Assembly (NCBI GenBank): GCA_003134685.1
Contig: PLCA01000002.1
Coordinates: 521,966 to 585,965 of the forward strand
Length of the DNA: 64,000 nucleotides
From: Gemmatimonadota bacterium
Lineage (GTDB): Bacteria; Gemmatimonadota; Gemmatimonadetes; Gemmatimonadales; Gemmatimonadaceae
Reading direction: 5' to 3'
The notes under the pieces are model-generated. The model saw nothing but the letters and a program-made list of their open reading frames with translations. It was not told where the DNA came from and made no database searches. Positions 46,794-56,088 of the stretch are shown here, piece by piece. The translations under genes and the position numbers were made by a program. The first letter of the stretch is position 1, and each line of letters begins with the position of its first letter.

Positions 46794-46824
46794 TAATACT
46801 ATCTGATTGAGGCGAGCCTTACGC

Positions 46825-47796
46825 TCAGGCCGGAATCAAATCCGCTCTGACTCCATCCTCGGCCGGCGCCTCTTGCATTTCCACGACGCTGTCCGGCTTG
46901 AGCACGAGCATCGACATACTAGCCGAATGCATTACGGCGGTAGCGACACTGCCACGAAGCATTCGGGCGAGCCCGCCGCGGCCGTGCGTCGCGATCGCAA
47001 TCAGATCGGCCCGCTGCCGGCCAGCAAAATCGCCAATGGCGCTGGCTATGTTCTCGCCGATGACGACATCTGTCGTCACTGCCATGCCATTCCGGCGGAG
47101 CTTGCTGGCGATGCGGAAGAGGTATGACCGCGCGTCCGCGATGTCCTTGTCCCACCAGGGCAGGCTGGGATCGACGATCTCCTTCTGCGCGTGCGATTGT
47201 GGAATGAGAACGTTGAGCAGGGTGATCTCGGCTTCCTCGATCGACGCCAGCGCCATTACGCGTGGAAGAATCTGCTCGGCCAGCGTGGATCCATCGAGCG
47301 GTACAACGATGCGCTTGAATGCTTCATTGATCTGCGGATTCAGATAGCTCGTCGGCGGCTTCACGACCAGGATGGGAATCGTCGTATGGCGGATCAGCGA
47401 GTCCGTCACGCTTCCAAGCGTGAACCTGGAAAAGCCGCTGCGTCCGTGAGTGCTGATTACTATCAGGTCGACGTCGTGACGCCGAGCGTACCCCTCGAGG
47501 ACTTCGGCGACCGGCCCGGTGTGCAGATCGATGGTGATGATGGCTTTCGATGTAGCCCTGCACTCTGCCGCCAGCGCGTATAGCTCGCTCAATGCTCTGT
47601 CACGCTCGCTGACCACGAGCTCGGCTGCGACGGCCAGGCCATCGGCTGCCGTTGCCATCCCGAAGAAGGAGCCCGTTCCGAGCACGCGCACAAGCTGGAT
47701 CTTCGCGTCGCAACGTTCCGCAATCCTGAGTGCAACCCGGATCGCTTCGCGGTCGAACCCCGATCCATCGGTCGGGACCATGATCACCTTGTACAT
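46825..47796 (-). CDS. Tandem universal stress protein
   Basis: 323 aa, two UspA domains. Domain 1 (1-~150): MYKVIMVPTDGSG and ISTHGRSGFSRFTLGSVTDSLIRHTTIPILVV. Domain 2: RIVVPLDGSTLAEQ and IATHGRGGLARMLRGSVATAVMHSASMSMLVLKP. Both carry the G-2x-G-9x-G-S/T ATP-binding pattern. ATG 47796 follows AAGGAG. A copy of the island motif lies 96 bp upstream. Confidence 0.95.
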   Translation of the reverse strand: MYKVIMVPTDGSGFDREAIRVALRIAERCDAKIQLVRVLGTGSFFGMATAADGLAVAAELVVSERDRALSELYALAAECRATSKAIITIDLHTGPVAEVLEGYARRHDVDLIVISTHGRSGFSRFTLGSVTDSLIRHTTIPILVVKPPTSYLNPQINEAFKRIVVPLDGSTLAEQILPRVMALASIEEAEITLLNVLIPQSHAQKEIVDPSLPWWDKDIADARSYLFRIASKLRRNGMAVTTDVVIGENIASAIGDFAGRQRADLIAIATHGRGGLARMLRGSVATAVMHSASMSMLVLKPDSVVEMQEAPAEDGVRADLIPA

Positions 47797-47892
47797 ACAG
47801 ACTCCTTGTGATTGCACGCTCGTATCTCGCGGCGCGAATGCGCCCCGGTGCATGCAATCTCGACACAATGAGGAGGGAGCTCAGTCAGTTTA

Positions 47893-47919
47893 AGGCTGAT
47901 TTCTTGTCCGAGTTTCCCT
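47893..47919 (-). promoter_or_regulatory. Island motif copy D, upstream of the USP gene
   Basis: Minus strand: GGGAAACTCGGACAAGAA followed by ATCAGCCT. It matches the pattern GGGAA-N(17-19)-TTCAGG with one mismatch in the second box, and ends 96 bp before ATG 47796. The rest of 47797-48004 shows no gene. Confidence 0.4.
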
Positions 47920-48004
47920 GTTTTCGCGGGGGTATTGACCTACTTCCGCGCCAACGACCCCCGATTCGCGGGTTCGGGGTATGTCGCCCGCGGTTTAAAG
48001 CTCT

Positions 48005-48388
48005 TTACGGTTTGACCTTGCCTTGGCCGACCGACCAGACGTACGACGCCACAGCCAGTGCCTGCGCGGGCGTAATTCCGCCGGGGTAAGCAACCATAAG
48101 AGTAGACGGCACGCCGTGCGTCGCCACGCGGTAGATCTGCGCGAATTCGCCGTTCTTGGCATCTCTCCAGGCGTGCGGCTTCAAAGTCGGAGCGATCTGC
48201 GTCCCTTCGAGTTTTTGGCCGTGACACGCAAAGCATGTCCCTTGGCCGTGAAAGATCGCCCGACCCAGTTCCACCGTTGCCGGGGTGATCGCGCTGGTGT
48301 CGGGCTGCTGCGCGCCCTGTGGACGCAGCGCCAGTGCGCCGGCACCGGCGAACATCACTGTCGCCACCGCCAGAAGGAGCGGTCTCAT
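48005..48388 (-). CDS. Exported monoheme cytochrome c
   Basis: 127 aa. Signal peptide (RPLLLAVATVMFAGAGALAL), heme site CFACHG near residue 52 and a distal Met candidate in STLMVAYPGGIT. C-terminal helix is TPAQALAVASYVWSVGQG, typical of class I cytochromes. It is probably a soluble periplasmic electron carrier. It follows DoxX by 37 bp and shares orientation with the porin-cytochrome. Confidence 0.88.
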   Translation of the reverse strand: MRPLLLAVATVMFAGAGALALRPQGAQQPDTSAITPATVELGRAIFHGQGTCFACHGQKLEGTQIAPTLKPHAWRDAKNGEFAQIYRVATHGVPSTLMVAYPGGITPAQALAVASYVWSVGQGKVKP

Positions 48389-48425
48389 TGCCGTGCGCAA
48401 AGGCCCCGGATCCCAATCGCCGGCA

Positions 48426-48845
48426 TCAAACCGTCGGAGATCGGTGCCATATCTCTTCGGCCGACATTCGACCCGGTCCATTCAACGCGAACGTGAGGCA
48501 CGCGCCGAGAAGCGTGAGCTCGAACTCATAGCCATATGGCGCGAAGAAGCCACCATGAAATCGCGCGACGAGTATGGCGACAACCATCTCAAAGGCCAGT
48601 AGAGCGCCAGCCAGTCGGGTAAATACCCCGAGAAGGATCGCCAATCCTCCGAGCAATTCAACCGCGATCACGACGGCCGCGGACACAGATGGCAGCGGCA
48701 GTCCGAGCTTTCCCATAATGTCCGTGGTTCCGCCGATGCCGAAGACGAAGAGCTTTTGCGCGCCGTGCATCAAGAACACGAGTCCAACCACGATCCGCAG
48801 TGGCAGCATCCCCCACTTGGCGAATCGGGCGCCAGTGTATTTCAT
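48426..48845 (-). CDS. DoxX family membrane protein
   Basis: 139 aa, four helices. The family motif is PLRIVVGLVFLMHGAQKLF (~15-33), followed by VELLGGLAILLGVFTRLAGALLAFEMVVAI. DoxX-type proteins are linked to quinol oxidation or oxidative-stress membrane complexes. The adjacent cytochrome genes fit a redox role. Confidence 0.88.
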   Translation of the reverse strand: MKYTGARFAKWGMLPLRIVVGLVFLMHGAQKLFVFGIGGTTDIMGKLGLPLPSVSAAVVIAVELLGGLAILLGVFTRLAGALLAFEMVVAILVARFHGGFFAPYGYEFELTLLGACLTFALNGPGRMSAEEIWHRSPTV

Positions 48846-48902
48846 CTCACTTCTCCGAGTTGTGACGTGATTTTTCGCTGATAGAGACGCAGACGTCTCC
48901 TG

Positions 48903-50384
48903 CTAGAACGCCACCCACGAATACAGGAAGAGTGTGTTGTTGTCCGTGGCCTTGCGACCGGCGGCGTCGTAATCGTTTGATGCGCCATTAAACATGTTGT
49001 AGAACACGTACTGAAGTCCGAATCGCATATTCTGCCATGGGTTGACCGTGAGTTCTCCGATTTCTCCTCTCGAGTTCGGGCTGCCCGTGCGACTGCCAGT
49101 GACGGATGCCGGAGCAAAGATTACGGCGTCGCTCGTGCCCGTCGTCTGGAAGTACCCAGCGGTCAGTCCGTAACGCAGGCTCGGCTCCAACGTAAGATTG
49201 GTCCGAAACGTGGAAAGCGTCTCGTGCAGATTTGCGGCTTCTGGTGGTGCCGCGGCAGCGAACGCGGAAAGAGTCTGGCTCTCGTGAATGAACGCCGCGC
49301 GTCCAATCCACATGCCGATCTTGGCCTGATGCTCGATCTGCGCATCAATCGCCGCGTCGGTGTAGTTGTTCGTTGGCCCGCTCACGCCCTGCGGATACAA
49401 GCGCGCCGCGAAGCCGTACGTCCCGATCATCCCATATGTGGAGGGCCAGGCGTGCTGTAGGGCGACCCTCCAATACGGGATTACGCCCTTCGTTACGTTT
49501 GTAGCGGTCCCGTCGAGTGGCTCGGTTGCGCCCTGCGGCGCGGATCTGTAGGCGGTGAGTTCGGTGTACAGCATGTCGTTGTACAACGAGTAGGCGCCGA
49601 GCCCCGCTACCTGCTGCCCAAGCGCGCCATCGATGAGCGTGCTCGCCGCGGGAGATGGAGCGACGTCGGAGCTCATGAACGGGAAGCTCCATGCGGGCGC
49701 AGTATTCCACGGATCCTGGACGGTCGGATTGTTGTGCAAGGTGAAACCGAAGAGCACGTCGCGGTTTGCTACGGTCACATGCTTCGCCCAGCGCAGATCG
49801 ACGTTGTCGATGCCGATCCCGCCATCGGCTGCCGCGTAAGTGAACTGGCTGAATATTCCGACGTGTGGCGTGATCTGTCCCGCGAGGAAAATACTGAGTT
49901 GTTGCGGGAAGCTCACGGTCCCATTCTGCGCTCCCGGTTGGGCCCGCGAAGTTTGCGTCAGACCCGTCACGACCATGGCAGCCAAGGGCGGAATCGTAGC
50001 CAGCTTGAGTGATTCCCGACCGACGCTGTCGCCGGGTTGGCCAATCGTAGGCAGACCGGTGAGTGTGTAGCCATTGAGCTTGAACATTCGCCCGAATGGA
50101 GTGAGCTGCGGGAACTGGTAGTGGCAGGCGCTACACGCCAGTCCGGTTTGACGCGAAAAGCTCGGAACGAAAATCTTCGCAAGCGCCGCATAGAGCGAAG
50201 CTGGAGCTACTGTATGACTGGCGGGAAAGCCAGGGATCGCATCGGCGCGACCGGCCCTTGTCGATATTGGCTGTCGGCTCGCGCTGCCGGGAAGAGCGCT
50301 CGCTGCGCCGGAGAACATGCTCAATGCGAAAAGCGCGAATACAACGGTGATTCTGAAATGGCCAGGCATCCGGCGCATGCACAT
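48903..50384 (-). CDS. Outer-membrane porin-cytochrome (Cyc2-like), monoheme
   Basis: About 493 aa. Signal peptide (TVVFALFALSMFSGAASA) then an N-terminal heme segment FSRQTGLACSACHYQFPQLTPFGRMFKLNGYTL (one CxxCH). The remaining ~370 residues alternate in amphipathic strands and end with aromatic FLYSWVAF, typical of an outer-membrane beta-barrel. This fused cytochrome-porin layout matches Cyc2-like extracellular electron-transfer proteins. Start among ATG 50384, 50378 or 50369 is uncertain. Function in iron or other electron exchange is inference. Confidence 0.72.
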   Translation of the reverse strand: MCMRRMPGHFRITVVFALFALSMFSGAASALPGSASRQPISTRAGRADAIPGFPASHTVAPASLYAALAKIFVPSFSRQTGLACSACHYQFPQLTPFGRMFKLNGYTLTGLPTIGQPGDSVGRESLKLATIPPLAAMVVTGLTQTSRAQPGAQNGTVSFPQQLSIFLAGQITPHVGIFSQFTYAAADGGIGIDNVDLRWAKHVTVANRDVLFGFTLHNNPTVQDPWNTAPAWSFPFMSSDVAPSPAASTLIDGALGQQVAGLGAYSLYNDMLYTELTAYRSAPQGATEPLDGTATNVTKGVIPYWRVALQHAWPSTYGMIGTYGFAARLYPQGVSGPTNNYTDAAIDAQIEHQAKIGMWIGRAAFIHESQTLSAFAAAAPPEAANLHETLSTFRTNLTLEPSLRYGLTAGYFQTTGTSDAVIFAPASVTGSRTGSPNSRGEIGELTVNPWQNMRFGLQYVFYNMFNGASNDYDAAGRKATDNNTLFLYSWVAF

Positions 50385-50580
50385 GGAGCAATCCGTGAAC
50401 AGGAAGGAAAGACTCGACCTGCGGGCGTATTCGCGCCAGCGCGTTAACGTAATCGCGAGGCGCTCTCTCACACTGTAAGGGAATCCCTGATTCGATTGGT
50501 TGCCGTTCACGTGCTCGCCGTGTAGGAGGCATTACAATCGGGCGGATTACAACAACACCGTCGAAGAAGGCGAGCATTGA

Positions 50581-50599
50581 GCGCAACGATGCGTTGCGC
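50581..50599. other. Perfect hairpin downstream of the DUF3108 gene
   Basis: GCGCAACG-ATG-CGTTGCGC: 8-bp stem, 3-base loop. It lies 23 bp past the stop of the gene at 50623 (minus strand). There is no T-run, so it may be a Rho-independent-like stabiliser rather than a terminator. The remainder of 50385-50622 contains no gene. Confidence 0.4.
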
Positions 50600-50622
50600 C
50601 TGAAACCATTGCGAAAGAACCG

Positions 50623-51453
50623 TTACGGAAGGGGCTGCGTCTCCTTACAGCGCGTGTTTTGAGAAGCGATGGTCAGTACCGCGGTTCCGACCACCGGCAT
50701 GGTGCTCTCGATTCTCGCCGGAAGTCTGCAGGCGTCATCGGTCAGATGAATCCGGATGATGCCCTCTCCTTTATAGTGCTGAGGGTCGCGTACGCGCATC
50801 TCTACCAGGATTACCCGCAACTCTCCCATCGGAGTCGGAATCATCTCGCGGCGGATCACGGTTACGGTGGTTGGATTTCGGGCGGAGTCGAAATGGCGAT
50901 CAAAGCGGTACGTCGCGCCCGGGGTCATTGGAAGCGTGCGGATGAAATACATGAACGACAGCTCGTCGAGCGGCGTGTTGCTCAGACTCTGGCCGGTTTC
51001 TCCCTTCGCCGATTTCCACTCTTTCTGATCGGGATAGAGGTCAATCGACTCGTCGTGACGCGCCAACGGATTCTTTTCGTGCTTGGAGAAGCGGAGCGAG
51101 GAGCCTCGAAGCGGGTCGAACCAGGATGAGCTGCTGCTGACTGCGCTGAGGAGTGCAATGCGAATCTTGGAATCGAAGCGCAGAAGATATGTGCTGGTCC
51201 CCCGGACATCGACCGGACCTTCGATCCACATTGCCGCAGTTCCGACTTTCCCGCCGTGCGCGACGCTGACTTCGTAATTGAGCTTCTCTCCAACGGAGAA
51301 GGGCAGCGCGGCGGTCTCGGAGGGTACGCGGCCGCTGGCACAGACACCGATCACGGCGAGAGCAATGAAACCGGGTTGCCCGAGCTGGATGGCGCGGCGT
51401 ACGTGTCGGGGGAATCGCGGCCCCGGTACCTGAAGGAGATTGGTAGGTAACAT
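50623..51453 (-). CDS. DUF3108 domain protein
   Basis: 276 aa. A hydrophobic N-terminal segment (GFIALAVIGVCASG) may be a signal or lipobox. The core has FSVGEKLNYEVSVAHGGKVGTAAMWIEG, LRFDSKIRIALLSAVSSSSSWFDP, TPLDELSFMYFIRTLPM and IHLTDDACRLPARIESTMPVVGTAVLTI, the DUF3108 pattern of exported beta-sandwich proteins. Function unknown, perhaps lipid or lipoprotein handling. Confidence 0.85.
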   Translation of the reverse strand: MLPTNLLQVPGPRFPRHVRRAIQLGQPGFIALAVIGVCASGRVPSETAALPFSVGEKLNYEVSVAHGGKVGTAAMWIEGPVDVRGTSTYLLRFDSKIRIALLSAVSSSSSWFDPLRGSSLRFSKHEKNPLARHDESIDLYPDQKEWKSAKGETGQSLSNTPLDELSFMYFIRTLPMTPGATYRFDRHFDSARNPTTVTVIRREMIPTPMGELRVILVEMRVRDPQHYKGEGIIRIHLTDDACRLPARIESTMPVVGTAVLTIASQNTRCKETQPLP

Positions 51454-51534
51454 CCCTCAAGATGCTGGAGCTTCGTGCGCTTGACTGTCGGGGAGCACGG
51501 TCGAATCCTGAGTGAATGGGCCGCGCTGCGGTGA

Positions 51535-51559
51535 GGGAAAGCCCTACACAATTTCCGGG
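51535..51559 (+). promoter_or_regulatory. Island motif copy F
   Basis: GGGAAAGCCCTACACAAT followed by TTCCGGG. It follows GGGAA-N18-TTCxGG, with one mismatch to TTCAGG, and ends 106 bp before GTG 51666. This is a weaker match than A-C. Confidence 0.3.
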
Positions 51560-51567
51560 CGGCAGAT

Positions 51568-51586
51568 TGTAAGCGTGATGCTTACA
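51568..51586. promoter_or_regulatory. Palindrome TGTAAGC-N5-GCTTACA
   Basis: A perfect 7-base inverted repeat with a 5-base spacer, just downstream of motif F and 80 bp before the next start. It has the size of a dimeric-regulator operator. No regulator is assigned. Confidence 0.45.
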
Positions 51587-51665
51587 TCATTTCGGGCATC
51601 GCCCGATACCTGATCGTCCCCCCCACTTAGAACTTGCCGGCGTCCCCTGCTCAGAGGTTGCATCC

Positions 51666-51866
51666 GTGACGGCGCCCAGCACAGTCCTATCACGAAGCGA
51701 AACGCGTCCGTGCGCTCTGTTTGACGTTACGTCGATGCAGCGAATGCTCTTCGGATCGTTTCTGTTGTTTCATGGGCTGGCTCACGCCGGAATCGGTGTA
51801 TGGGCGGGCGAGACCGGCCGGTGGTGGATCGTCACCTTGCTGTGTGGCGGCTCCAGCGCCTGGTGA
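51666..51866 (+). CDS. Short membrane-protein remnant
   Basis: 66 aa from GTG 51666, or 43 aa from ATG 51735. The part MLFGSFLLFHGLAHAGIGVWAGETGRWWIVTLL looks like the first helix pair of a longer membrane family, but it stops at GGSSAW. No continuation was found in other frames. It may be a truncated gene or a genuine small membrane protein. Confidence 0.4.
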   Translation: MTAPSTVLSRSETRPCALFDVTSMQRMLFGSFLLFHGLAHAGIGVWAGETGRWWIVTLLCGGSSAW

Positions 51867-51935
51867 GGAAAACTCTCACAAAAAAACAGCGGAACTCCGA
51901 CGGACGCGGACGGCCTGAGGCTGCAGCTTCCCATC

Positions 51936-52253
51936 ATGGGATTCTACGAAGAAAGACCTCCACGTCACGGGCACCGCACTCCGTCCGAGCTGGCTGAGGA
52001 CGAGATGCTCTCGGCGCTCCACGGAGATTTCTGTGGGATGCCGGAAGCCAAGGAAGAGCCTCGACCAACGACTGAATTCGAACGCGTGCGTTTGAAGCAC
52101 GTCTCGCTACTGCCGTGGGCCGACGCGCATCCGTTCGCAGCAACATCGGTGAAGCAGCCTCCCGCTAGGGCGGGCACTGCCCCGGCTCCTGCCGAGAACC
52201 TTGCGGCGCAGACACCGAAGCCAAACGCAGCAGGAGCGAGCCATGACAACTGA
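51936..52253 (+). CDS. Hypothetical protein, 105 aa
   Basis: Hydrophilic, beginning MGFYEERPPRHGHRTPSELAEDEMLSALHG, with a Pro/Ala-rich C-terminal part. It overlaps the following USP start by 11 bp, which supports translation coupling. No family is recognised, and the Pro/Ala end is compositionally biased. Confidence 0.45.
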   Translation: MGFYEERPPRHGHRTPSELAEDEMLSALHGDFCGMPEAKEEPRPTTEFERVRLKHVSLLPWADAHPFAATSVKQPPARAGTAPAPAENLAAQTPKPNAAGASHDN

Positions 52254-53205
52254 GACAGTTGAGACGCCAGTCGCCGAACTAAAGCCCTTGCCGGTCGTGC
52301 ATGAGGTTCGTCACCTGTTCCGACCCGGTACTTCGTTCAAGCTCCTGCTGGCCATTGAAAACGACGACAATGCTCGAGCCGCGATTCGCGTGACCGATGC
52401 TCTCATCGCTCGAGGCGCGGTGCCGCGCGTCATTCATGCCACAGAGCTGATGACGCCGGTTGCCGGCACTCCCGACTCAATGATGTTTTTTGCGGAGGCG
52501 GTGCTGGGCGAAGAATTCCACGAGGCGCTGGCACGTTCCCTTCGCAAGCTGATTTCATCCACTGTCGGTCGAGCCCAACCGTGGCCGGTGCAAAGCGTTA
52601 CCGGAGAACCATCTTTCTGCATAACGCAGGAAGCGCAAGCACAGAACTCCGAGCTTCTGGTGATGGGGATCCACCGGCACGGAGCGTTCGAGCAGGCGAT
52701 CGGCGAGAATACCGCTACTCGCGTGATTGCAAAGGCAGCGGTACCTGTGCTTGGCGTGCGTCCGGCATTATCAGGATTACCGCGGCGAATCATGGTCGCC
52801 ACCGACTTCGGAAACGCCAGCCGCGAAGCTGCTCACCTCGCCGCAAACCTGGCCGATCCGGGCGGTTCGGTGATCCTCGTTCACGCGAGCTTGCCAACGC
52901 CGATTGTTGAGGAGGGAGACGAGGGTGCAGCGCTCATTCAACGCGAGGGAATCGAGCATGCCTTTCTCCACCTGACCGATGAGATCAGCGAAGGCAAATC
53001 GATTCAGGTCGAAACCGTTTGCCGCACTGGCGACGCAGGAGCGCAACTGATGGCCGCGGCGGCACTCGTCTCACCCGATCTGATCGCAATAGCGAGCCAG
53101 CGACATCATCTCATCACTCGCCTGATTCTGGGAAGCGTTACTCGGAAGCTGGTGCGGGAAGGCAGTTGGTCAATGCTCATCACGCCACCTGTCGGGAGTC
53201 ATTGA
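52243..53205 (+). CDS. Tandem universal stress protein, second copy
   Basis: 320 aa from ATG 52243 with AGGAG at good spacing. Domain 1 (FKLLLAIENDDNARAAIRV; ELLVMGIHRHGAFEQAIGENTATRVIAKAAVPVLGV) and domain 2 (RRIMVATDFGNASREAAHLA; LIAIASQRHHLITRLILGSVTRKLVREGSWSMLI) are both Usp folds. The first domain's glycine ATP loop is degenerate, so nucleotide binding may be limited to domain 2. It lies directly before phosphoketolase. Confidence 0.9.
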   Translation: MTTETVETPVAELKPLPVVHEVRHLFRPGTSFKLLLAIENDDNARAAIRVTDALIARGAVPRVIHATELMTPVAGTPDSMMFFAEAVLGEEFHEALARSLRKLISSTVGRAQPWPVQSVTGEPSFCITQEAQAQNSELLVMGIHRHGAFEQAIGENTATRVIAKAAVPVLGVRPALSGLPRRIMVATDFGNASREAAHLAANLADPGGSVILVHASLPTPIVEEGDEGAALIQREGIEHAFLHLTDEISEGKSIQVETVCRTGDAGAQLMAAAALVSPDLIAIASQRHHLITRLILGSVTRKLVREGSWSMLITPPVGSH

Positions 53206-53468
53206 GGGCTGAGCTTTCTCAGAGGGAGCCATCCCGAAAGAGGACGCGCCTGGTCGCCTCTGAAGTGAGCGCGTAAGCCGCCACAATTCCGCAGACGCCA
53301 GCGAGCGTGCTCTCCTTGCTTCCGGAAATCTGGACGCCAAGTTTGCGATCAAGCTTTACTGTTATCGCAGAGAGGGAGGGCCGAACGAAAAAGTTTGAGT
53401 TCGATGTCACCGTATCGAGCGCTGTGCCAGCTGTTGCTCCAACGCCCACAGCGAAAGCCGACTCGGCG
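53206..53468. other. 263-bp gap before phosphoketolase
   Basis: No convincing gene. An open reading extension of the phosphoketolase frame begins at 53307 but its first ~54 residues look non-coding. A very weak motif-like sequence (GGGAGGGCCGAACG, AAAAAGTTTGAG) lies at about 53374-53400. Confidence 0.4.
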
Positions 53469-55919
53469 ATGCGTAGAGTCTCTGCGGCGGGCGATGCGGA
53501 ATCGGTCGTCGCGTCGCCGCTGACTCCAGAGCTTGTGGCGAGAATGCAGCGGTACTGGCAAGCCGCCAACTATCTGACTGTCGGCCAGATCTATCTCCGG
53601 GACAACCCACTTCTCCGTGAGCCGCTTAAGGCAGGAGACGTAAAGCCGCGGCTGCTTGGACATTGGGGTACGTCGCCGGGGTTGAGCTTCATCTATGTGC
53701 ACCTCAACCGACTGATCACGGAGCGAGATGCCAACATCATTTATCTTGCTGGACCGGGGCACGGCGGGCCCGCCATCGTTGCGAACGTCTACCTCGAGGC
53801 TACCTACACCGAAGTCTATCCGGCCATTACCCGAGATGTGGATGGTCTCAGGCGCCTCTTTCGGCAGTTCTCGACACCGGGCGGCATTCCGAGCCACGTA
53901 AGCGCACCGACACCGGGCTCGATCCATGAAGGAGGAGAGCTCGGCTACGTCCTGATGCATGCCCTCGGCGCGGTGTTCGACAATCCGGATCTCATAGCCG
54001 TAGCCGTTGTTGGAGATGGAGAAGCCGAGACCGCGCCACTGGAAGGATCGTGGAAAGGAACGAGCTTTCTGAATCCCGTTCGCGACGGCGCGGTGCTTCC
54101 GATCCTCCACCTGAACGGATATAAAATCAGCGGACCCACGGTCCTCGGGCGTGGCAGCGACGATGACGTACGGAGTCTTCTTCAGGCGCACGGCTACGAC
54201 GTTCATTTCGTGGAAGGCGATGAGCCGCTCCGATTGCATCAGGAGTTTGCCGCGACTCTCGACGAATGCTACGCGCGAATTCAGCAGATTCAGATCAGCG
54301 CCCGTTCCCGATCTTCCGGCGCGATTCGAGAGCGTCCACGCTGGCCGGCGATCGTCCTCCGCACGCCGAAGGGATGGACAGGGCCGAAGATTGTGAATGG
54401 TCTTCCCGTCGAGGGCACTTTTCGCTCGCATCAGGTGCCGCTGAGCGAGGTGCCGGCTAGCGCTGAGCAGATGCGGCAGCTCGAGGAGTGGCTGCGAAGC
54501 TATGAGCCGGAGACTCTCTTTGATTCGTCGGGCGCGCTGCTGCCGGAGTTGGCGGAGATCGCACCGAAGGGTAAGCGCCGCATGGGGGCGAATCCCCATT
54601 CGAATGGCGGCAGCCTTCTCGTTCCCCTGACCGTGCCCGATTTCCGCAGTTATTCCGTTGATGTCTCCTCCCCTGGGACAATCACACGGGAGTCGACACG
54701 ACAACTTGGGCAGATGGTCCGCGACATCTTCGTTGAAAACCGGCGCACGTCGAACTTTCGGCTGTTTTGTCCGGACGAGACCAACTCCAACAGACTAGGC
54801 AACGTCTTCGAGGTCGAGAAGCGATGTCTCGTCGGTCCTATTCTCGGAATCGATGATCACATCGCTCCCGATGGCCGCGTGATGGAGGTCCTGAGCGAGC
54901 ACTTGTGTGAAGGATGGCTGGAGGGCTACCTCCTCACCGGCCGTCATGGACTGTACCTGACTTACGAAGCCTTCGCCATGGTGTCGGCGTCGCAGATGGT
55001 CCAGCACACAAAGTGGTTGAAGGAAGCCTGCAGCCTCGACTGGCGGGCGCCGATCGCTTCGCTCAACATCCTGCTCACGTCCACGTGCTGGCGCAACGAT
55101 CACAATGGCTTCAGCCACCAGGGACCCGGATTGATCGATGTAATTATGTCGAAGCGAGGCAGCGTCGCGCGGATCTACCTTCCGCCCGATGCCAATTCAC
55201 TTCTCGCCGTCGCTGACCACTGCTTTCGCAGCCGTAACTATGTAAACCTGATTGTGATCGACAAACAGCCGCAGCTCCAGTGGCTTTCGATTGAGCAGGC
55301 AATCGCGCACGCCGCGCGTGGCGCTTCGGTGTGGGACTGGGCGGGAAACGAAAAGAGTAGTGAGCAGCCGAGTACAGGTGCTGACCGCGAGCCCGACGTA
55401 GTGCTGGCATGCGCGGGTGATACACCGACACTGGAAACTGTCGCGGCGGCGTGGTGGCTGAGACAACTCGCGCCGGAACTTCGTGTACGGGTGGTGAATG
55501 TGGTCGACCTCATGACTCTCTTTTCACCGGGCGACCACCCGCACGGAATGAAAGACGAAGATTTCAATCGGCTGTTCACCGCCGACAAGCCGGTCGTCTT
55601 CGCATTCCACGGATATCAGTACCTGGTTCATCAGATGCTGCATCACCGGTCGCATCCAGGCCGCTTCCACGTACGGGGCTTCAAAGAGCAGGGAACCACT
55701 ACCACTCCGTTCGACATGGTAGTCCTGAACGCGATGAGCCGGTTCCATCTGGCGGCCGAAGCGATTCGGCGATCGCCATTCGAGTCAACTCACAAAGATT
55801 CCATCGGACGCCTGGAAACGATGATTACCGATGCGGTGCGCTATTCGCGCGAACAGCTACAGGATCCTCCTGAGATTCGCGACTGGGTCTGGACACGCGA
55901 AACGGGGCGCGCGTCTTAG
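53469..55919 (+). CDS. xfp: D-xylulose 5-phosphate/fructose 6-phosphate phosphoketolase
   Basis: 816 aa from ATG 53469. Thiamine-diphosphate domains are clear: YLAGPGHGGPAIVANVYLEATYTEVYP, GDGEAETAPLEGSWKG and LHLNGYKISGPTVLGR; later LSEHLCEGWLEGYLLTGRHGLYLTYEAF and NDHNGFSHQGPG. It converts xylulose-5-P (and F6P) plus phosphate into acetyl-phosphate and GAP/E4P, an ATP-sparing route. No acetate kinase or phosphotransacetylase is adjacent. The start lacks an obvious RBS. Confidence 0.95.
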   Translation: MRRVSAAGDAESVVASPLTPELVARMQRYWQAANYLTVGQIYLRDNPLLREPLKAGDVKPRLLGHWGTSPGLSFIYVHLNRLITERDANIIYLAGPGHGGPAIVANVYLEATYTEVYPAITRDVDGLRRLFRQFSTPGGIPSHVSAPTPGSIHEGGELGYVLMHALGAVFDNPDLIAVAVVGDGEAETAPLEGSWKGTSFLNPVRDGAVLPILHLNGYKISGPTVLGRGSDDDVRSLLQAHGYDVHFVEGDEPLRLHQEFAATLDECYARIQQIQISARSRSSGAIRERPRWPAIVLRTPKGWTGPKIVNGLPVEGTFRSHQVPLSEVPASAEQMRQLEEWLRSYEPETLFDSSGALLPELAEIAPKGKRRMGANPHSNGGSLLVPLTVPDFRSYSVDVSSPGTITRESTRQLGQMVRDIFVENRRTSNFRLFCPDETNSNRLGNVFEVEKRCLVGPILGIDDHIAPDGRVMEVLSEHLCEGWLEGYLLTGRHGLYLTYEAFAMVSASQMVQHTKWLKEACSLDWRAPIASLNILLTSTCWRNDHNGFSHQGPGLIDVIMSKRGSVARIYLPPDANSLLAVADHCFRSRNYVNLIVIDKQPQLQWLSIEQAIAHAARGASVWDWAGNEKSSEQPSTGADREPDVVLACAGDTPTLETVAAAWWLRQLAPELRVRVVNVVDLMTLFSPGDHPHGMKDEDFNRLFTADKPVVFAFHGYQYLVHQMLHHRSHPGRFHVRGFKEQGTTTTPFDMVVLNAMSRFHLAAEAIRRSPFESTHKDSIGRLETMITDAVRYSREQLQDPPEIRDWVWTRETGRAS

Positions 55920-55927
55920 GTCCGGAA

Positions 55928-55968
55928 GAAATCCTCACAGGAATTCAGGAAATCCTCCCTCGTTTCCG
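55928..55968 (+). promoter_or_regulatory. Island motif copy A
   Basis: GAAATCCTCACAGGAA, TTCAGG, AAATCCTCCCTCG. It matches copy B over AATCCTCAC, TTCAGG, AATCC and CTCGTT. It ends 120 bp before ATG 56089 and begins 8 bp after the phosphoketolase stop. No terminator hairpin was seen here. Confidence 0.55.
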
Positions 55969-56088
55969 AAGCTGGATCCGCACAGAATGACAACAGCAAC
56001 CTGGGCGCACTTTGTTCAAACGCGGGAGGGGATCGTGTGGAAAAGACTGCATGCGATTGCCGAGTCGGTGAGGAGTCGACGCGAGCCG

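Noticed and set aside
53219-53569. Antisense open frame (116 aa) overlapping the phosphoketolase start
   Set aside because: It is compositionally plain, overlaps the well-supported phosphoketolase and shows no recognisable domain.
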